Of a stretch of DNA of 64,000 bases, positions 53,743 to 64,000 are shown in pieces. Position 1 is the stretch's first letter. Every line of letters begins with the position of its first letter. The notes under the pieces were generated by a model, which worked only from the letters and a program-made list of their open reading frames with translations, did no database searches and had not been told where the DNA came from. A program made the translations under genes and the position numbers. Source of the stretch: Serilophus lunatus (lineage: Eukaryota; Chordata; Aves; Passeriformes; Eurylaimidae); NCBI GenBank assembly GCA_013399895.1, contig VXBA01003167.1, positions 498,136-562,135 of the forward strand, written 5' to 3'.

Positions 53743-54839
53743 CTCACTATAGTAAATATAACTTCAGTTCTGAATTTATCACAATTACTTCCTGCTCTTT
53801 ACATGAATTATTCAGAATGAAGTTTCCTAGTGAAAAAACAATCAAGATTATCAGTTTTGGATGGCATGGTGAAGTATGTATCCTGAATGTATCATGAAAA
53901 CAGGTAGAATAGCACATGCATTTTTGTTTTCCTAGCAGACACCTTAAAACCTATGACAAAGTTAAATTTCTGCAAGCACTCTAAACACTGCCCAGTCTCT
54001 AGAACTTGCTCCCTACTTCTTTCTCAAGCCCTGTCCAAACTCCAAAATTGATAATGAAACCAAGCTCTCAAAGATTCTCCAATAGACTCTGCAATATATG
54101 TAAATGCAAATGTCTAACTAGTATGCATGAACTTAGACTTCACACATGATCTCAATTTGGAAATCCAGCTCTTTCCCATCCCAGGTTAACTGCAAATTTA
54201 AAATGCAATTTCCATGCCTTCATACAGTAATAAAATCCATTCATTCATGCAGCCATAGTTCCTGCTGTCTCCTTCTATAACAATATGAAAATATGAACTA
54301 CTTTTATAGTCAAGGATTGAAAGTTCTTTACTCCTCTAAACACTTTATGGCCATCAGCTACAACTTCAACAAAAATATTTTCAGCTGTATTGAGCAATGC
54401 TTCAGTAGTCAACACGTTACCTCAAATGCAAACTAATGTTTTCTATATCAAAACATTCTTTTTTGCTGCAGAAGACACAAATGTAAATTAAGTTCTCATC
54501 AGATTCAAATGCCTGCTTCTGTAATAAGCATCCAGGCAATCAGCAGGAGGTAGTACTATACACAACTGGCATTAATGATTTGCCCCCCAACTACTATTGT
54601 ATTTTTTGACAAAAAGACAGAGATTACATCTAATTCTTTTGTGAGGGGGTGGAAATCAAAGCTTTATGCACTCACCTCACTGCCAGCACACATATCGAGC
54701 AGAGAAATGGAGAGTGTGGTAGAAGATCAGATATTGTGGCTTGCAAACTAATATTTAACTTTCTGGTCAGATAGCTGGTATCCACAAACAATCTATTCCT
54801 TCCAATACCTCATCTCTGTGAGATGAACAACCACTCTCC

Positions 54840-55480
54840 AGGCGCCTGCGTAAGGCAGAGATCCTAAATAACAAACAGTAAATCCATTAAAGCACCGGGG
54901 AATAAGCGGGAGACACGAAGATAGAATTTTCCTTTATAACTAGGACAGGTTTTGAAGCAGAGCATAAAGCTGGAACTTCTAGTTCCACTGCACTTTACCA
55001 GGCCTTCTGAATTATTAATTTCCGTACTGAAAGTCACAAACAACCCAGAATTCAGGTCTCCTTCAGCTCCAGCCTGGGTGGCCCCAGAGCCGCCGTGAAA
55101 TTCCGTGCGGGAACTGCCGGGGCAGCAGCGCCACCAGCAGCCCAGGGACGGACACTCAGCCAGCGGAGCTTCTGACCCAAACACTGCCAACGGTTCATAG
55201 AACCGGCTCCAGGTGGGCACTTAGAACGAGGAAAAAAAGAAAATAAAAATCTTATTTTCTTCATAATTATCCCAACCTTCACCTCTACTGCCAGAAAAAA
55301 GGATGTCGCAAATCACGGCACAGCATTACAATACAAAGCCAATTCACGCTCCAGACAAAGCGAGAAAGGCCAGTTACTAGCAAGTGATTCCTTTGGGACA
55401 CGGTCCAGGAATAACATGGTCGTGCTGCAAAATCACTAACGATTAGCAGGATCCCTAAAACCATTTGACAAAAGCTCATT
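54840..55480. promoter_or_regulatory. CpG-enriched patch in the long-isoform intron
   Basis: About 25 CpGs fall in 640 bp, including GCCGCCGTG, GTGCGGGAACTGCCGG and CAGCGGAG, again well above the surrounding intron. The minus strand carries a 118-codon ORF (54864-55220) and plausible splice signals (acceptor-like TTTGTTATTTAG near 54863, donor-like CTGGTAAAG near 54998). The predicted peptide has no domain I recognise. It may be a regulatory element, a further alternative 5' exon, or a decayed CpG island. Confidence 0.35.
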
Positions 55481-56227
55481 TAGACCGTGGAATTTAAGAT
55501 TCCTGTCCCCAGCCCCTGGCACCAGTAGATGGCAACCCAGCTCCACAGACCCCTCCAAGGCTGGATTAAAACACAGCCATTGGATTCCACTTCCACGTGA
55601 AATCAGAGAATTACCTACACTGTCTCACCCACTAACTCAAATCTGGAGCCAATTAGCCTTTCTTCCTCACAGCCTGGAACAATGCAAATTTGAATTTTCT
55701 TCTTAATGAAGAGCACACTGCACAACAGAAATACACTATTAGGGGAAGTTTATATACTAGCTACAAGTTATTCTATTCCTAATATATGTAACATGAAATA
55801 AAAAAAGCAAAAACAAAAGTTTAGGAAATAAATATTCAATATTATCTCCCACATCTAAAAAGCCTACCCCAACTGGGACATCAAAAGTCACATGCCACAG
55901 TGTGTGAGCTCTATCTCAGTTACCAGGTTCCTTGCCAAGCCAAGGCCCCAACATCACAAGGACGACCCATTCTCCCCATTCCACTCGGTATTGCCTAATC
56001 CACACAGCTTTGGGGAACTAGATATTCACAATAAATCAGCTGAACTGAACAGGCAGCGCCACTGGCCCAGTGTTATTCAACACAGGAAGGTCTTCAGCTT
56101 GTTAGCAATTTCAAGTCTTTGTATTTGAGTCTTTCTACCCTCCAGATTCTAAGAGGCTTGGGTTTTTAACCACTTCTTCTAGAGCAAGACCAGGGAAAGG
56201 TGAACTATGGTGCTCTGAACATCCACA

Positions 56228-56743
56228 ATGAACTTGCAATTGTTTCACTTTGGTTTAACCATTACTTTAGAAAGTAAATGTCAAACCCTAAGTCATTTGA
56301 AATTATTTTCAGAAGAGAAGACTGGCCCTGCAAAGAAATTTTGCAAATCTGGCATCAGAGTCTTCATCTCTGAAGTTGAAGAAATGGCTCTGACCACATC
56401 CCATGCGGTACAGAATAGAAGGAAGAAAGTTTGCATTGAAGTGAACTGCAGCCACCCGGCTGGAATCCTCAACCTCCTTTTCAAAAATGATGTTCCATTT
56501 TTCAGTTCAAGGAGCACCACAGGTTTCAGTTCAACACTGGGAGCACTTTGGGAAGTTTATAAGTATTTTTCAAAAAAAAAAAAAGGTTTCAAAATCTCTT
56601 TCACAAACACATCTAAGTTTACACTGACAGGCTTCTTCAAATGTTTTCCTATCAGCACAGTTGGCAGAAGGAACATGCATGATTGCTTATTCCTGGAACA
56701 TCTTGAACTTACCCAAGCATTAGATGGTAAGCAATGCATGTAA
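56228..56743 (+). other. 171-codon ORF, probably non-coding
   Basis: This is the longest ORF in the window, antisense to the MAST gene and inside its large intron. The peptide has no signal peptide, membrane segment or domain I recognise. It runs through an A tract at about 56571-56583 that encodes Lys repeats, and it has antisense ORFs over much of its length. At the local composition an ORF this long is somewhat unlikely by chance in 64 kb but not exceptional. No start context, splice site or polyadenylation signal argues for a gene. Confidence 0.2.
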
Positions 56744-58129
56744 GACAAAGTCCTAATTAATGGATTGCACACTGTCAGATATGGGGTTTTTCACAAAACC
56801 CTGAAGAGAATTCTTCAGGTTCTCTCTGTGAGGAGTGAGGGGATGGGCCACACACACACAAACCACCTCCAATCTCTCCACAAATGTAGCTGCACATTCA
56901 GCATTCGCGTAGTGCTCTAGTGCTCCCTAATAACCATGAGGACAAAAACATTTCTTTGCCCACCCATAAATGCCCCAGCCCTGGAATATTAACACCTTGC
57001 AGCATTGCTTCTGGCAACCATTTCATTCACACTGAGTTTTGTCAAAACAAACAGCAGCGAGAAAGACACTCCCAATGTACCTCATCTGCAACAATCACAA
57101 CCTTCTCCTCAGAAGCTCCTTTTCCTTTCTGCACTTTACCAACTCTGATGCCCTTTATGCCTTTCTTCACAACATAATGCATCCATACACCAGATCTTTC
57201 ACATCAGCTCCCTTCAAAACACTATCCAAGTTTTAACTCTTTACAACTGGGCAAGATTTCAGATAAAAAAAATCCCAAACTAAGTCATAGAAGATTTTCC
57301 ACAAAATTACCCTTCTGGTCCTTAAACACAAACTGTATATACATTCCCTGTGCCCACATGTTTTACTGTACTTGGGGCTCAGGAGCAGGAAACACCACTG
57401 AGATGCCCACAATGATGCTTCATGTCATTTTCTCTGATTACTTCCTCTGTTATCTTAGGGATTTAAAAGTCTTAAATAGGACACTCCCCACCAGAATTCA
57501 ATCTCCTAGGATCATAGCCACTCATCTTAAGAGTAGAGGATGAGCTGAAGGTCATCCTCTGAAATCCTCACATATATTTAGAAGGAACACAGATCAGATC
57601 AACACCTGTCATTCCACACTGACAGCACTGAGCATTCACTCTGCCCTACCTTGTTTCTCAAATCAAGGATCTAGTGGCAACTGCTGAAAGATTCTGCCCC
57701 AAAATAATTTGTGTTTCTATAGTTAAACAAGACAGAATTTGATGTACATCCTGTTCTGGAGTCATTGCTGATAAGCAGCCCATCAGTCTTGTTTCAGAAG
57801 TTGCAAACTAATTTCTGAAGATTTGTTATCGTTAATTTGTCTTTTTGCTTTGCAAATACTTTCAAAGTGGAAAATAATGCAATTTGAACACAGTTAACAA
57901 TCACTAGGATTGGTAGTTGTTAGAAAGTTAAAAAATAAAAAACCAAAACACACATCACTGAATGCCAGCAAAGCAATTTAGCAAAAGAAAATCTACTGAT
58001 ACCTTCAGTGCCAGAAAGAGGGAGGAGAAACAAAGCACACAGCTTGGAGGTTTCTGGCTTTTCCATACCACACTCCATTCTCTCTAGCTATCCAACTATT
58101 GTATTACAACAAATAATAAAATTAAATGC

Positions 58130-58460
58130 TCTAGCAGTCAAGGCTGGCATATTAAAATGACACTCTACATTACTGAACCTACTTGTCTCTTAATAGAGCT
58201 GTTCTTCAAAGGCAATTAATTAGACTGGCAAGAGACCTTTTGCTATTCTCATTTGTGAAATGCATTTCAATACCACAAGCATATTAAAACAGCTGCAAAC
58301 ATGTAACTAGCTCCACAATCCCAGGACACACTGAATTTAATTAGGTGTTCATCTTATGACCAGCTCTTTAGTCATTGCTTTTGAAAACCACTTCACATAA
58401 AATTTTTTCATTTCTAGGCTTAATTAGCTGCAATTGTAATGAACATACAGCCCACCATGG
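58130..58460. promoter_or_regulatory. Candidate conserved non-coding element rich in TAAT sites
   Basis: Several homeodomain-type cores are clustered: GGCAATTAATTAG, AATTTAATTAGGTG and GGCTTAATTAGCTGCAATTG, with an E-box-like CAGCTG nearby. There is no ORF, repeat or splice structure. It lies about 1.7-2.1 kb downstream, in the gene's sense, of the exon at 60193. Only composition and motif clustering support it. Confidence 0.2.
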
Positions 58461-59609
58461 GATACACATAGATAGGAAAGGAACAGTACGGTTCAGCACC
58501 TAAGCAGCATCACAGAGGGACAAATATGGGATTTATAGATTGATTTCTTTGCTTTACTTATTTAAAATGCTGTTTTATTTCAAAATAATATATTGGCATT
58601 GCATTTCATAGAGGAACATTTGATAGACAGCACAAACACTGGCTTGACAAACTGAAAACACCTCATATTAGTAATCTGCAGAATTGTAACATGCAAACAT
58701 CTGCAGCTCACTGAACTGCACACAGCTGTTAAGCAACAGCCTAGTATTCCAAATTAAATATCTGAGAATTAATGCTTTGTTTCAAAGCACAGTTATTTTC
58801 ATTAACTTAAGCTATGAAGTCTCAAGGCATTTGCCTCCTCTAGAGAATAGGCACATATTTTAACATATTACTTTTTTTAATCTCCACCAGATAAATACTA
58901 ATATGCCAAATTCATGTGAGTATTTTCCCTTTCTGTTGATACAGTTGAATTTAATACCACTGGTAAGAACATAAATTTAAGGCAAACACTGAGCAGGCAC
59001 CAAACTAGGGCACAATACAATTAAATCAGAAGAATTTCAATATAGTAACATTCTGAAAATGCCAAGACTGCAAGTATTTCATTGTGAAATCAAAATTAGC
59101 TGTAACACAAACCTCTGGCTTTTTGAACTTTAAAGATCTAAGTTTTCTTTGATAGCGTAGTGGTGCCAAACTATCTGGGGTCCCAAAAAAAATTCTATGC
59201 CTATATCCAAGGTACATCCTTTTACTTAAAGGGGTCATTGCTTCTAAACAGTGTTAAAATGTAATATAAACTTTCCCAGCTACTTGCAACTCTGTAAGTA
59301 GCATATATGAAAATTTCCTCATTGGAGTAAAACTTGTTACACAAGCAACTCAGTAGAAGTTCAGCAAAAAAAGATTTCAACTTTGCTTTTAATCTACTAA
59401 TAATTTAGTGGAAATCTATCAATTTATCAGCAATTTCTGTTGCATATATGACTGCTCACAAGTAACTGTCTTTTCCTACTCTTGTATTTTTCTTCTCAAT
59501 TCTTCTCAATTTTGGTGATTTTTAGGTATTTAGAGGTAATAAGGAACATCCACAAATAAAACATGTGTTCCTTTCAATGTACAATTCAGACTTGACTGCA
59601 GCCACGTGA

Positions 59610-59633
59610 GTGTGTGTGTGTGTGTGTGTGTGT
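59610..59633 (+). repeat. (GT)12 microsatellite
   Basis: An uninterrupted GT dinucleotide run of 24 bp, preceded by GTGA and followed by CCACATA. It is likely polymorphic. Confidence 0.95.
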
Positions 59634-60192
59634 CCACATACAGAACATTACCTTCTGAGAACATACGTCTTCAACAGCTGCAACATTCCTCAAAAATAAA
59701 TTCACTTTAACAAAATCTTTTGACAGAAACCAAGTAGAAGAGCAGACATCAGTTCCAGCTCTTCAATTCCTTGGGACAGTTATCATCCCTTTCACATTCA
59801 TCCCCTCTAGCTATTCCCTAGGGAAACAGGCAGAAGTAGCTATTCAGAAAGCTGCTTCCCAATTAAATTTGTTTTAAATGGTTGGGTTCCCAAGATCACA
59901 TCTCCCTAAACTTTCAGTGATATTTCTCTCAGGTATTAGGCAGTTTAATAGCATTGAAAAGGAACATCCCAGAAAGAAATTATTCTTCACACCCATATTT
60001 TCTCCTGCTTTCTGTCAAAAGTAGGATGAACATATTCTCTTCCTAATTCACTCTCTACTCTAAAAAGCCCCAGAGGAACAAAATGCTGCATCCACTGAGC
60101 AGGAGAAGGGAAATCAAGGTGAAAACTAAAGCACAGGATCACATCACTTCTCATAGTACAAAATCACCATAAGTATTCCCAGACTCACTCAC

Positions 60193-60335
60193 CAAACCAG
60201 CAGTAAGTGAAGGAGCAGACTGTCCCAGGGACTGGTTTCTCATGCGGACCAGGTTTGAGGTATCTCCAGGAGGTTGCCATATCGTCTGTCCCACTCCACT
60301 GTGGACGCTATTTGATAAGGGAAGTAGCTGTTTTC
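60193..60335 (-). CDS. MAST2: MAST-family kinase, second visible long-isoform exon
   Basis: This is an internal coding exon of 143 nt: two bases that complete the Gly codon from the exon at 63653, then 47 codons. The acceptor is TTTTTAAAG before GAAAACAG, and the donor is a consensus GTGAGT after Gly-Leu. The translated peptide contains KQLLPLSNSVHSGVGQ, SNLVRMRNQSLGQ and SAPSLTAGL, the typical MAST N-terminal serine-rich block that precedes the KELSLPRRGS motif. It ends in phase 0, so it can join directly to the exon at 9771, about 50.4 kb away. The middle (IWQPPGDTS) is the part most divergent from the mammalian protein as I remember it. No catalytic residues are expected here. It probably lies in a disordered region that is phosphorylated and binds partners. 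Confidence 0.88.
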
Positions 60336-61035
60336 CTTTAAAAATAAAATCAAAATACCATCAGCTTGTTTCTAAACAAGTTTGCAAGTTCCAAGTACAA
60401 AGCTGAAAAGAAATACTGCACATGAAGAAAAAGCATTTAATAATAAAAGTAATTTCATGGTTTTGGTAGGTTAGAATTTGTAAGAGCATCCTACCAGTAA
60501 ATTCATTCTGTTTGATAAATAACAATTTCCAAATAATCTACATTACAAGATAATGGGGAAACCAAAAAACCTTTAAAAACAGACTTCTATCATTTTATAC
60601 CTTTACATACTTTACACAGCTTTAAAAGGAAACAATATTTGCTGCCTTACATAGAGGCAAAATCTCACTAGTATTGTTTTAAAAATTCTTATGAAAATGT
60701 TTTCCTAATTGTGAAATATTATCTGCTCTAAATAGCCCACCTTCTCCTACCACATTTCATGCAGCTGTAATCATATTATGGAGTATGTTTAAATATCGTC
60801 TTGCTTTGAATCACGGAGGGATATTTACTGCTCAATACATTTGTTGCTAGTCAGTATAACACTCTTTTTTGAAAAATTTCAAGCGGTAAATTTCCACAAT
60901 GAGAAAGAACTAAAGCCAAAGTAGGTCACATTTTGACTCCATGGAGCCTGACAGCTTCCTTTTATGTACAACGTAATTCACAAAGAAAAAAGAGGAGAAA
61001 GATATTTTTGTGGTTAAAAACACATAAGTGAAGAT

Positions 61036-61145
61036 GTCTGTGAATCTGGGTTCAGTTATTAGCTTCCAGATGACTTCCTCTGTAACTCTGGTCAACCAAC
61101 CACTGTACTTCAGTTTCACCATCTGTAAATGGGAGTGCATATTTC
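61036..61145 (+). mobile_element. MIR-like SINE relic
   Basis: Sense-strand MIR signature: TCTGGGTTCAGTTATTAGC, then TGACTTCCTCTGTAACTCTG, and the diagnostic ACTTCAGTTTCACCATCTG followed by TAAATGGGAGTGC. The order matches the MIR core from the 'gggttcaaatcc' block to the 'cctcagtttcctcatctgtaaaatggg' block. It lies within the 3.3 kb MAST intron and explains part of the 140-codon plus-strand ORF there. Confidence 0.72.
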
Positions 61146-62241
61146 TTTTCCTTAAAACGAGGACTATGGGACTAAATAACACAAGATTAACACAAGCTCT
61201 TCCAAGCCTGGTAAAGATAGTTGAATTCCATGGGTTATTACATTCTCAGAAATCACAGGGGACTAAGACATTTATTGCAACAAATAGCAGTAAGAAGTCT
61301 ATACCTTTCATCATAATTGTGCTGCAGAAAAATACTTGTTTTCTCAGAGACAGAAAGCTATTCTACAAATTCAACTTCACCTTAGAATTAGATGAATTAT
61401 TACTTTCATTCCATAAAAGAGGCTGCAATATTTGGAAGACTGTCACATAATGTGATTAGCCATGATGCTGGGGGGACAGGGAATGGAAGTGGTTTGTTTT
61501 TTTGGTTGTTTTTTTCCCTTTTAACTTGTTTGCAATAAAAAAGTAATGTGACAGTTATGAGCAATGGGCCAAGTACACACCAACAGAATGAGTCAAAGGG
61601 TAAGAAAGATGAGCAGACTCAACTATGGCTAACAGACACAGAATATTAATACAGTTTTCCTAGACCCACTCAAGCTGCTTACATCTGTGGACATGATTTT
61701 CATGGTTTATTTATCTTCAGGACAATGTATAAATATGACTCCTTTTGTCTGCAGAGATCTCAAACTATAGAAACGTACATTGCTGTATTTATCTCTACAG
61801 CACTAACAAAGATATCCTATAATAGCAAGTAAAATAATATAATTACTTAGCAGTTCAAAATACCTGTGCTTGAGAGCAAGAATAACTTTTATTTAAGTCT
61901 CCATAAGATAGTTATCAATATCTCCTTTTAGTTCCACAAAACCTAAATCTAGAGAGACAGAATTCCATCAGGAGCCACATCCCAGCCAACCAGTTTGCAT
62001 GCACAATCATCCACACTCATTAAACTTTGACTCTATTGCAAAAATAAGGTGGAATCATTTTCAGTCTGGAGCTTTAAGCTAAAATATTTCCCTGTCATAC
62101 CTCAAGTTCTACACAAATACCAAACACCCACATTGAAAATATACATCTAAACATGTACATTTTCTTTAACCAGGTGGGTCAGATCAATCTTGTTGGGGCT
62201 CTTTACCCCTTCCTGAATCAGTCATTAAGTAACAAGTTCTG

Positions 62242-62299
62242 GAGAATGAACTTCTTGTGCAAGAAAAATGAGAATGAACTACTTGCACAAGAAAAAAAT
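62242..62299 (+). repeat. 28-bp imperfect tandem duplication
   Basis: Two adjacent copies start GAGAATGAACT (62242 and 62270) and end CAAGAAAAA-AT. They differ by a few substitutions (TTCTTGTG versus ACTTGCAC) and two extra A in the second. It lies in the 3.3 kb MAST intron. Confidence 0.9.
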
Positions 62300-63652
62300 A
62301 CTTGTAAATTTTTTGTTCTGAAATGAGACCTTCCAAACAGAAAAAATATTTTTTAAAAAAGAACAGAAGTTCCAGTTTTCCTGCTTCCTCCTATTTACTT
62401 TTCTTTCTTCCACTCAAGAGATAAAAAAGCAAACTATGTTACTAACTTAGGCCATTGCAGTCAGCCAACACTTCTGTAGTTCATAAACTTATTTTCCTCT
62501 AGTGATTAACCTACCTGGAAGAACAAACTTACATGAATACAAAACATTATGAGTGTTTCCATTTTTCAGAAACTACCGCTTACTAGAAATAAAACACTAA
62601 GTCAAGGCCAAGCCAAAATAAAACACACATACTTCACTGCTTATTTAATTCCATTACACCTAACATCTCAAACATGAAAATATTTATCTTCCTCTGATAA
62701 AAGATGGAGGAACGGGACTGGATGTATTTTCACAACCCCGTAAGTTAAGCCCTATGCTGATGCCAAAAAGGGTGGTTTCCCCCTCTTCCTCTCCCACCTG
62801 AGAGTTTACAACTCTTCTAGTTTTGGCACTAACATGCAAATAGGCAAACAGTTGGCCTAATTAGGGAGGAAATGGGCTGCAAGTTAACCCTACACAACAA
62901 CAGTGGCATTCAGGCATATCAGCTATTTCATTCTAGACTGATCATGCAGCTCTCTATGCTCTAATTCCAGCATCACAGACTTTGATATCAGCTTTAAACA
63001 ATTGCAAAACCATCTCCTAGCCCACAAATAAAGCCTTTGAAAAAAAATTATACTGAGCTTAGTCCATTTTTTGGCTAATTATTAGCCTATGCTCACTCCA
63101 TGGTTCTACATTTGACAGACTAAATTCTCTGACAGGGCTGAATATTACATTCACAAGAAAAAATCCAAAACTTTACACAAACTGAAAAAAACATCTAGCA
63201 AGCAAGATTTTTACTTTGAATCACAGTGCTTTTAAAGCCAAAAAGAAACAAAATAATAATTTGAACCTGATGTAAAAGTCAGCTTTCCAGTAAGTGATAA
63301 CATGGCAAAATAGGCAAGCTTACTTCCAGTGCTGCTGTTAAAAGGGGCAAGAATGCATCACTATTGCCTCAAGTTTCACCACTCCATTCTTTTAACTCTG
63401 CCTATTACGTCTTAGCTTCTGACTTTTCACTGAGCAGAAGACAGATTTTCCCTCCAAATTAAGGCTTTATTATTTATTCATTCTTTACTACTAATATTTC
63501 TATTTATATCTTTCTCTTACATAAATTTTTTTATGTACTGCCAACAAGAAGTTACCTCTAGTTTTTAAGAAGTGACTTACCAGTGTCTTTTATTACAATG
63601 GGTATGCTGCATCTTTAATACTAATGAACTTTGTCTTTACAAAATGGCATAC

Positions 63653-63800
63653 CTGACAAAGAACTTGCCAAGCTACCTCTCCGTAGCTTGCAGTCATCTT
63701 GGCTTAGCTGACGATGGAGTTTGGTTTTCCCAGCAGATGAAAAGATGTCAGGATTGCTGAGCTTCCTGCAACGCAGTGGAGTGGACTCTGTTATCATCTC
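63653..63800 (-). CDS. MAST2: MAST-family kinase, N-terminal coding exon of the long isoform
   Basis: This is an internal coding exon of 148 nt, giving 49 codons plus one base. On the minus strand a pyrimidine-rich acceptor ending TTTCTACAG precedes Glu-Met-Ile-Thr-Glu. The exon ends TTGTCAG before the donor GTATGC, leaving phase 1. The peptide carries the blocks RKLSNPDIFSS, RQLSQDD and RRGSLASSLSG, which I recognise from the N-terminus of MAST kinases, closest from memory to MAST2. MAST proteins are Ser/Thr kinases with a DUF1908 region, an AGC-type kinase domain and a PDZ domain; this segment lies upstream of all of them. RQLS and RRGS are basophilic-kinase-type serine sites. The phase-1 end fits the exon at 60335 exactly, restoring a Gly codon. 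Exons further 5' lie beyond the right edge. Family assignment is firm; the choice of MAST2 over MAST4 is from memory. Confidence 0.88.
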
Positions 63801-64000
63801 CTGTAGAAAGGAAAACAAGTTTATTATCCCTTGTGTGAAACATACAATCTCTAAAGCATAAAGGAGACTGTTTAAACAACCACAAACACACCCCATCGCC
63901 TCAAAAAACCCCCCATTGTAAATCCCCCTTTTTTGTGCCCCATATCTGTGAGGAAAGCACAGCACGAGATCCCAGTCAACTACAGTCCTTCCACACTACT
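63801..64000 (-). other. Start of the next 5' intron of the MAST gene
   Basis: The minus-strand reading frame stays open by chance for 55 codons upstream of the acceptor at 63801. The peptide there is unlike MAST and lies beyond a clear polypyrimidine tract and AG, so I treat it as intron. Confidence 0.6.

Larger units (their letters stand above)
37172..60192 (-). other. Upstream part of the long-isoform intron (23 kb), including distal sequence of the internal promoter
   Basis: In the long isoform this is part of a single intron of about 50.4 kb (9772-60192). It holds the possible promoter and CpG patch at 38.6-39.2 kb, CR1 relics at 40.9-41.2 and 48.8-49.05 kb, a MIR relic at 52.45 kb, a CpG-enriched patch at 54.8-55.5 kb and the longest ORF of the window at 56.2-56.7 kb. 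I recognise no other exon. Confidence 0.6.
60336..63652 (-). other. 3.3 kb intron between the two long-isoform MAST exons
   Basis: It is bounded by the donor GTATGC at 63652 and the acceptor AAAG at 60336, with matching phase 1. It contains a sense MIR relic near 61.1 kb and a 28-bp tandem duplication at 62.24-62.30 kb. A 140-codon plus-strand ORF (61028-61450) overlaps the MIR relic and is not considered a gene. Confidence 0.75.

Noticed and set aside
61028..61450. 140-codon plus-strand ORF
   Set aside because: It overlaps a MIR-like SINE relic and shows no domain. An ORF of this length is roughly expected once in this much AT-rich six-frame sequence.
63801..63965. N-terminal extension of the minus-strand ORF upstream of the MAST exon (starting Met-Leu-Cys-Phe)
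   Set aside because: A clear polypyrimidine tract and CTACAG acceptor separate it from the conserved peptide, and its sequence is unlike MAST.
1..64000. CRISPR arrays, operons, rRNA or tRNA genes
   Set aside because: No regularly spaced repeats, no ribosomal RNA signatures and no cloverleaf with matching arms were seen. The sequence is eukaryotic intron.

Overview
This is vertebrate nuclear DNA, most likely from a bird. It is AT-rich, has very little recognisable coding sequence, and contains short exons flanked by GT/AG splice sites and separated by very long introns. The only young-looking interspersed repeat is a truncated CR1 LINE 3' end of avian type (48.8-49.05 kb). The other repeats are old amniote relics (two ancient CR1 fragments, three MIR-like SINEs). 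There are no bacterial-style operons, no CRISPR array and no rRNA or tRNA gene that I can support.

One gene explains all the coding sequence I can defend. It lies on the minus strand and encodes the N-terminal part of a microtubule-associated serine/threonine kinase (MAST family). The sequence fits MAST2 best; MAST4 is the main alternative. In transcription order (right to left) the exons are 63653-63800, 60193-60335, a second alternative first exon at 37133-37171 with its own start codon, and the shared exon 9740-9771. Splice phases agree at every junction: 63653/60335 joins in phase 1, and both 60193 and 37133 end in phase 0 ahead of the Lys-Glu-Leu exon at 9771. The window therefore appears to hold two alternative N-termini feeding one kinase: a long form starting to the right of the window, and a short form starting Met-Asp-Asp-Ser-Ser inside it. 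The DUF1908, kinase and PDZ regions would lie to the left, outside the window.

Layout: 1-9739 is intron downstream of the shared exon, with a MIR relic and an exon-like GC-richer patch at 3.2-4.1 kb. 9772-37132 is a 27 kb intron with a very dense CpG block at 10.37-10.48 kb (beside a single N), an ancient CR1 at 24.5 kb, a T-rich segment at 25.5-27.4 kb and a possible conserved non-coding segment at 30.5-30.9 kb. 37172-60192 is intron and promoter territory, with CpG-enriched patches at 38.6-39.2 and 54.8-55.5 kb, two CR1 relics, a MIR, and the window's longest ORF (56.2-56.7 kb). 60336-63652 is a 3.3 kb intron with a MIR relic.

I found no evidence of an undescribed molecular system. The most useful observations are the internal alternative first exon, the isolated CpG block near the shared exon, and the other candidate regulatory patches. 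Most ORFs of 60-120 codons here are what chance gives in AT-rich intron.
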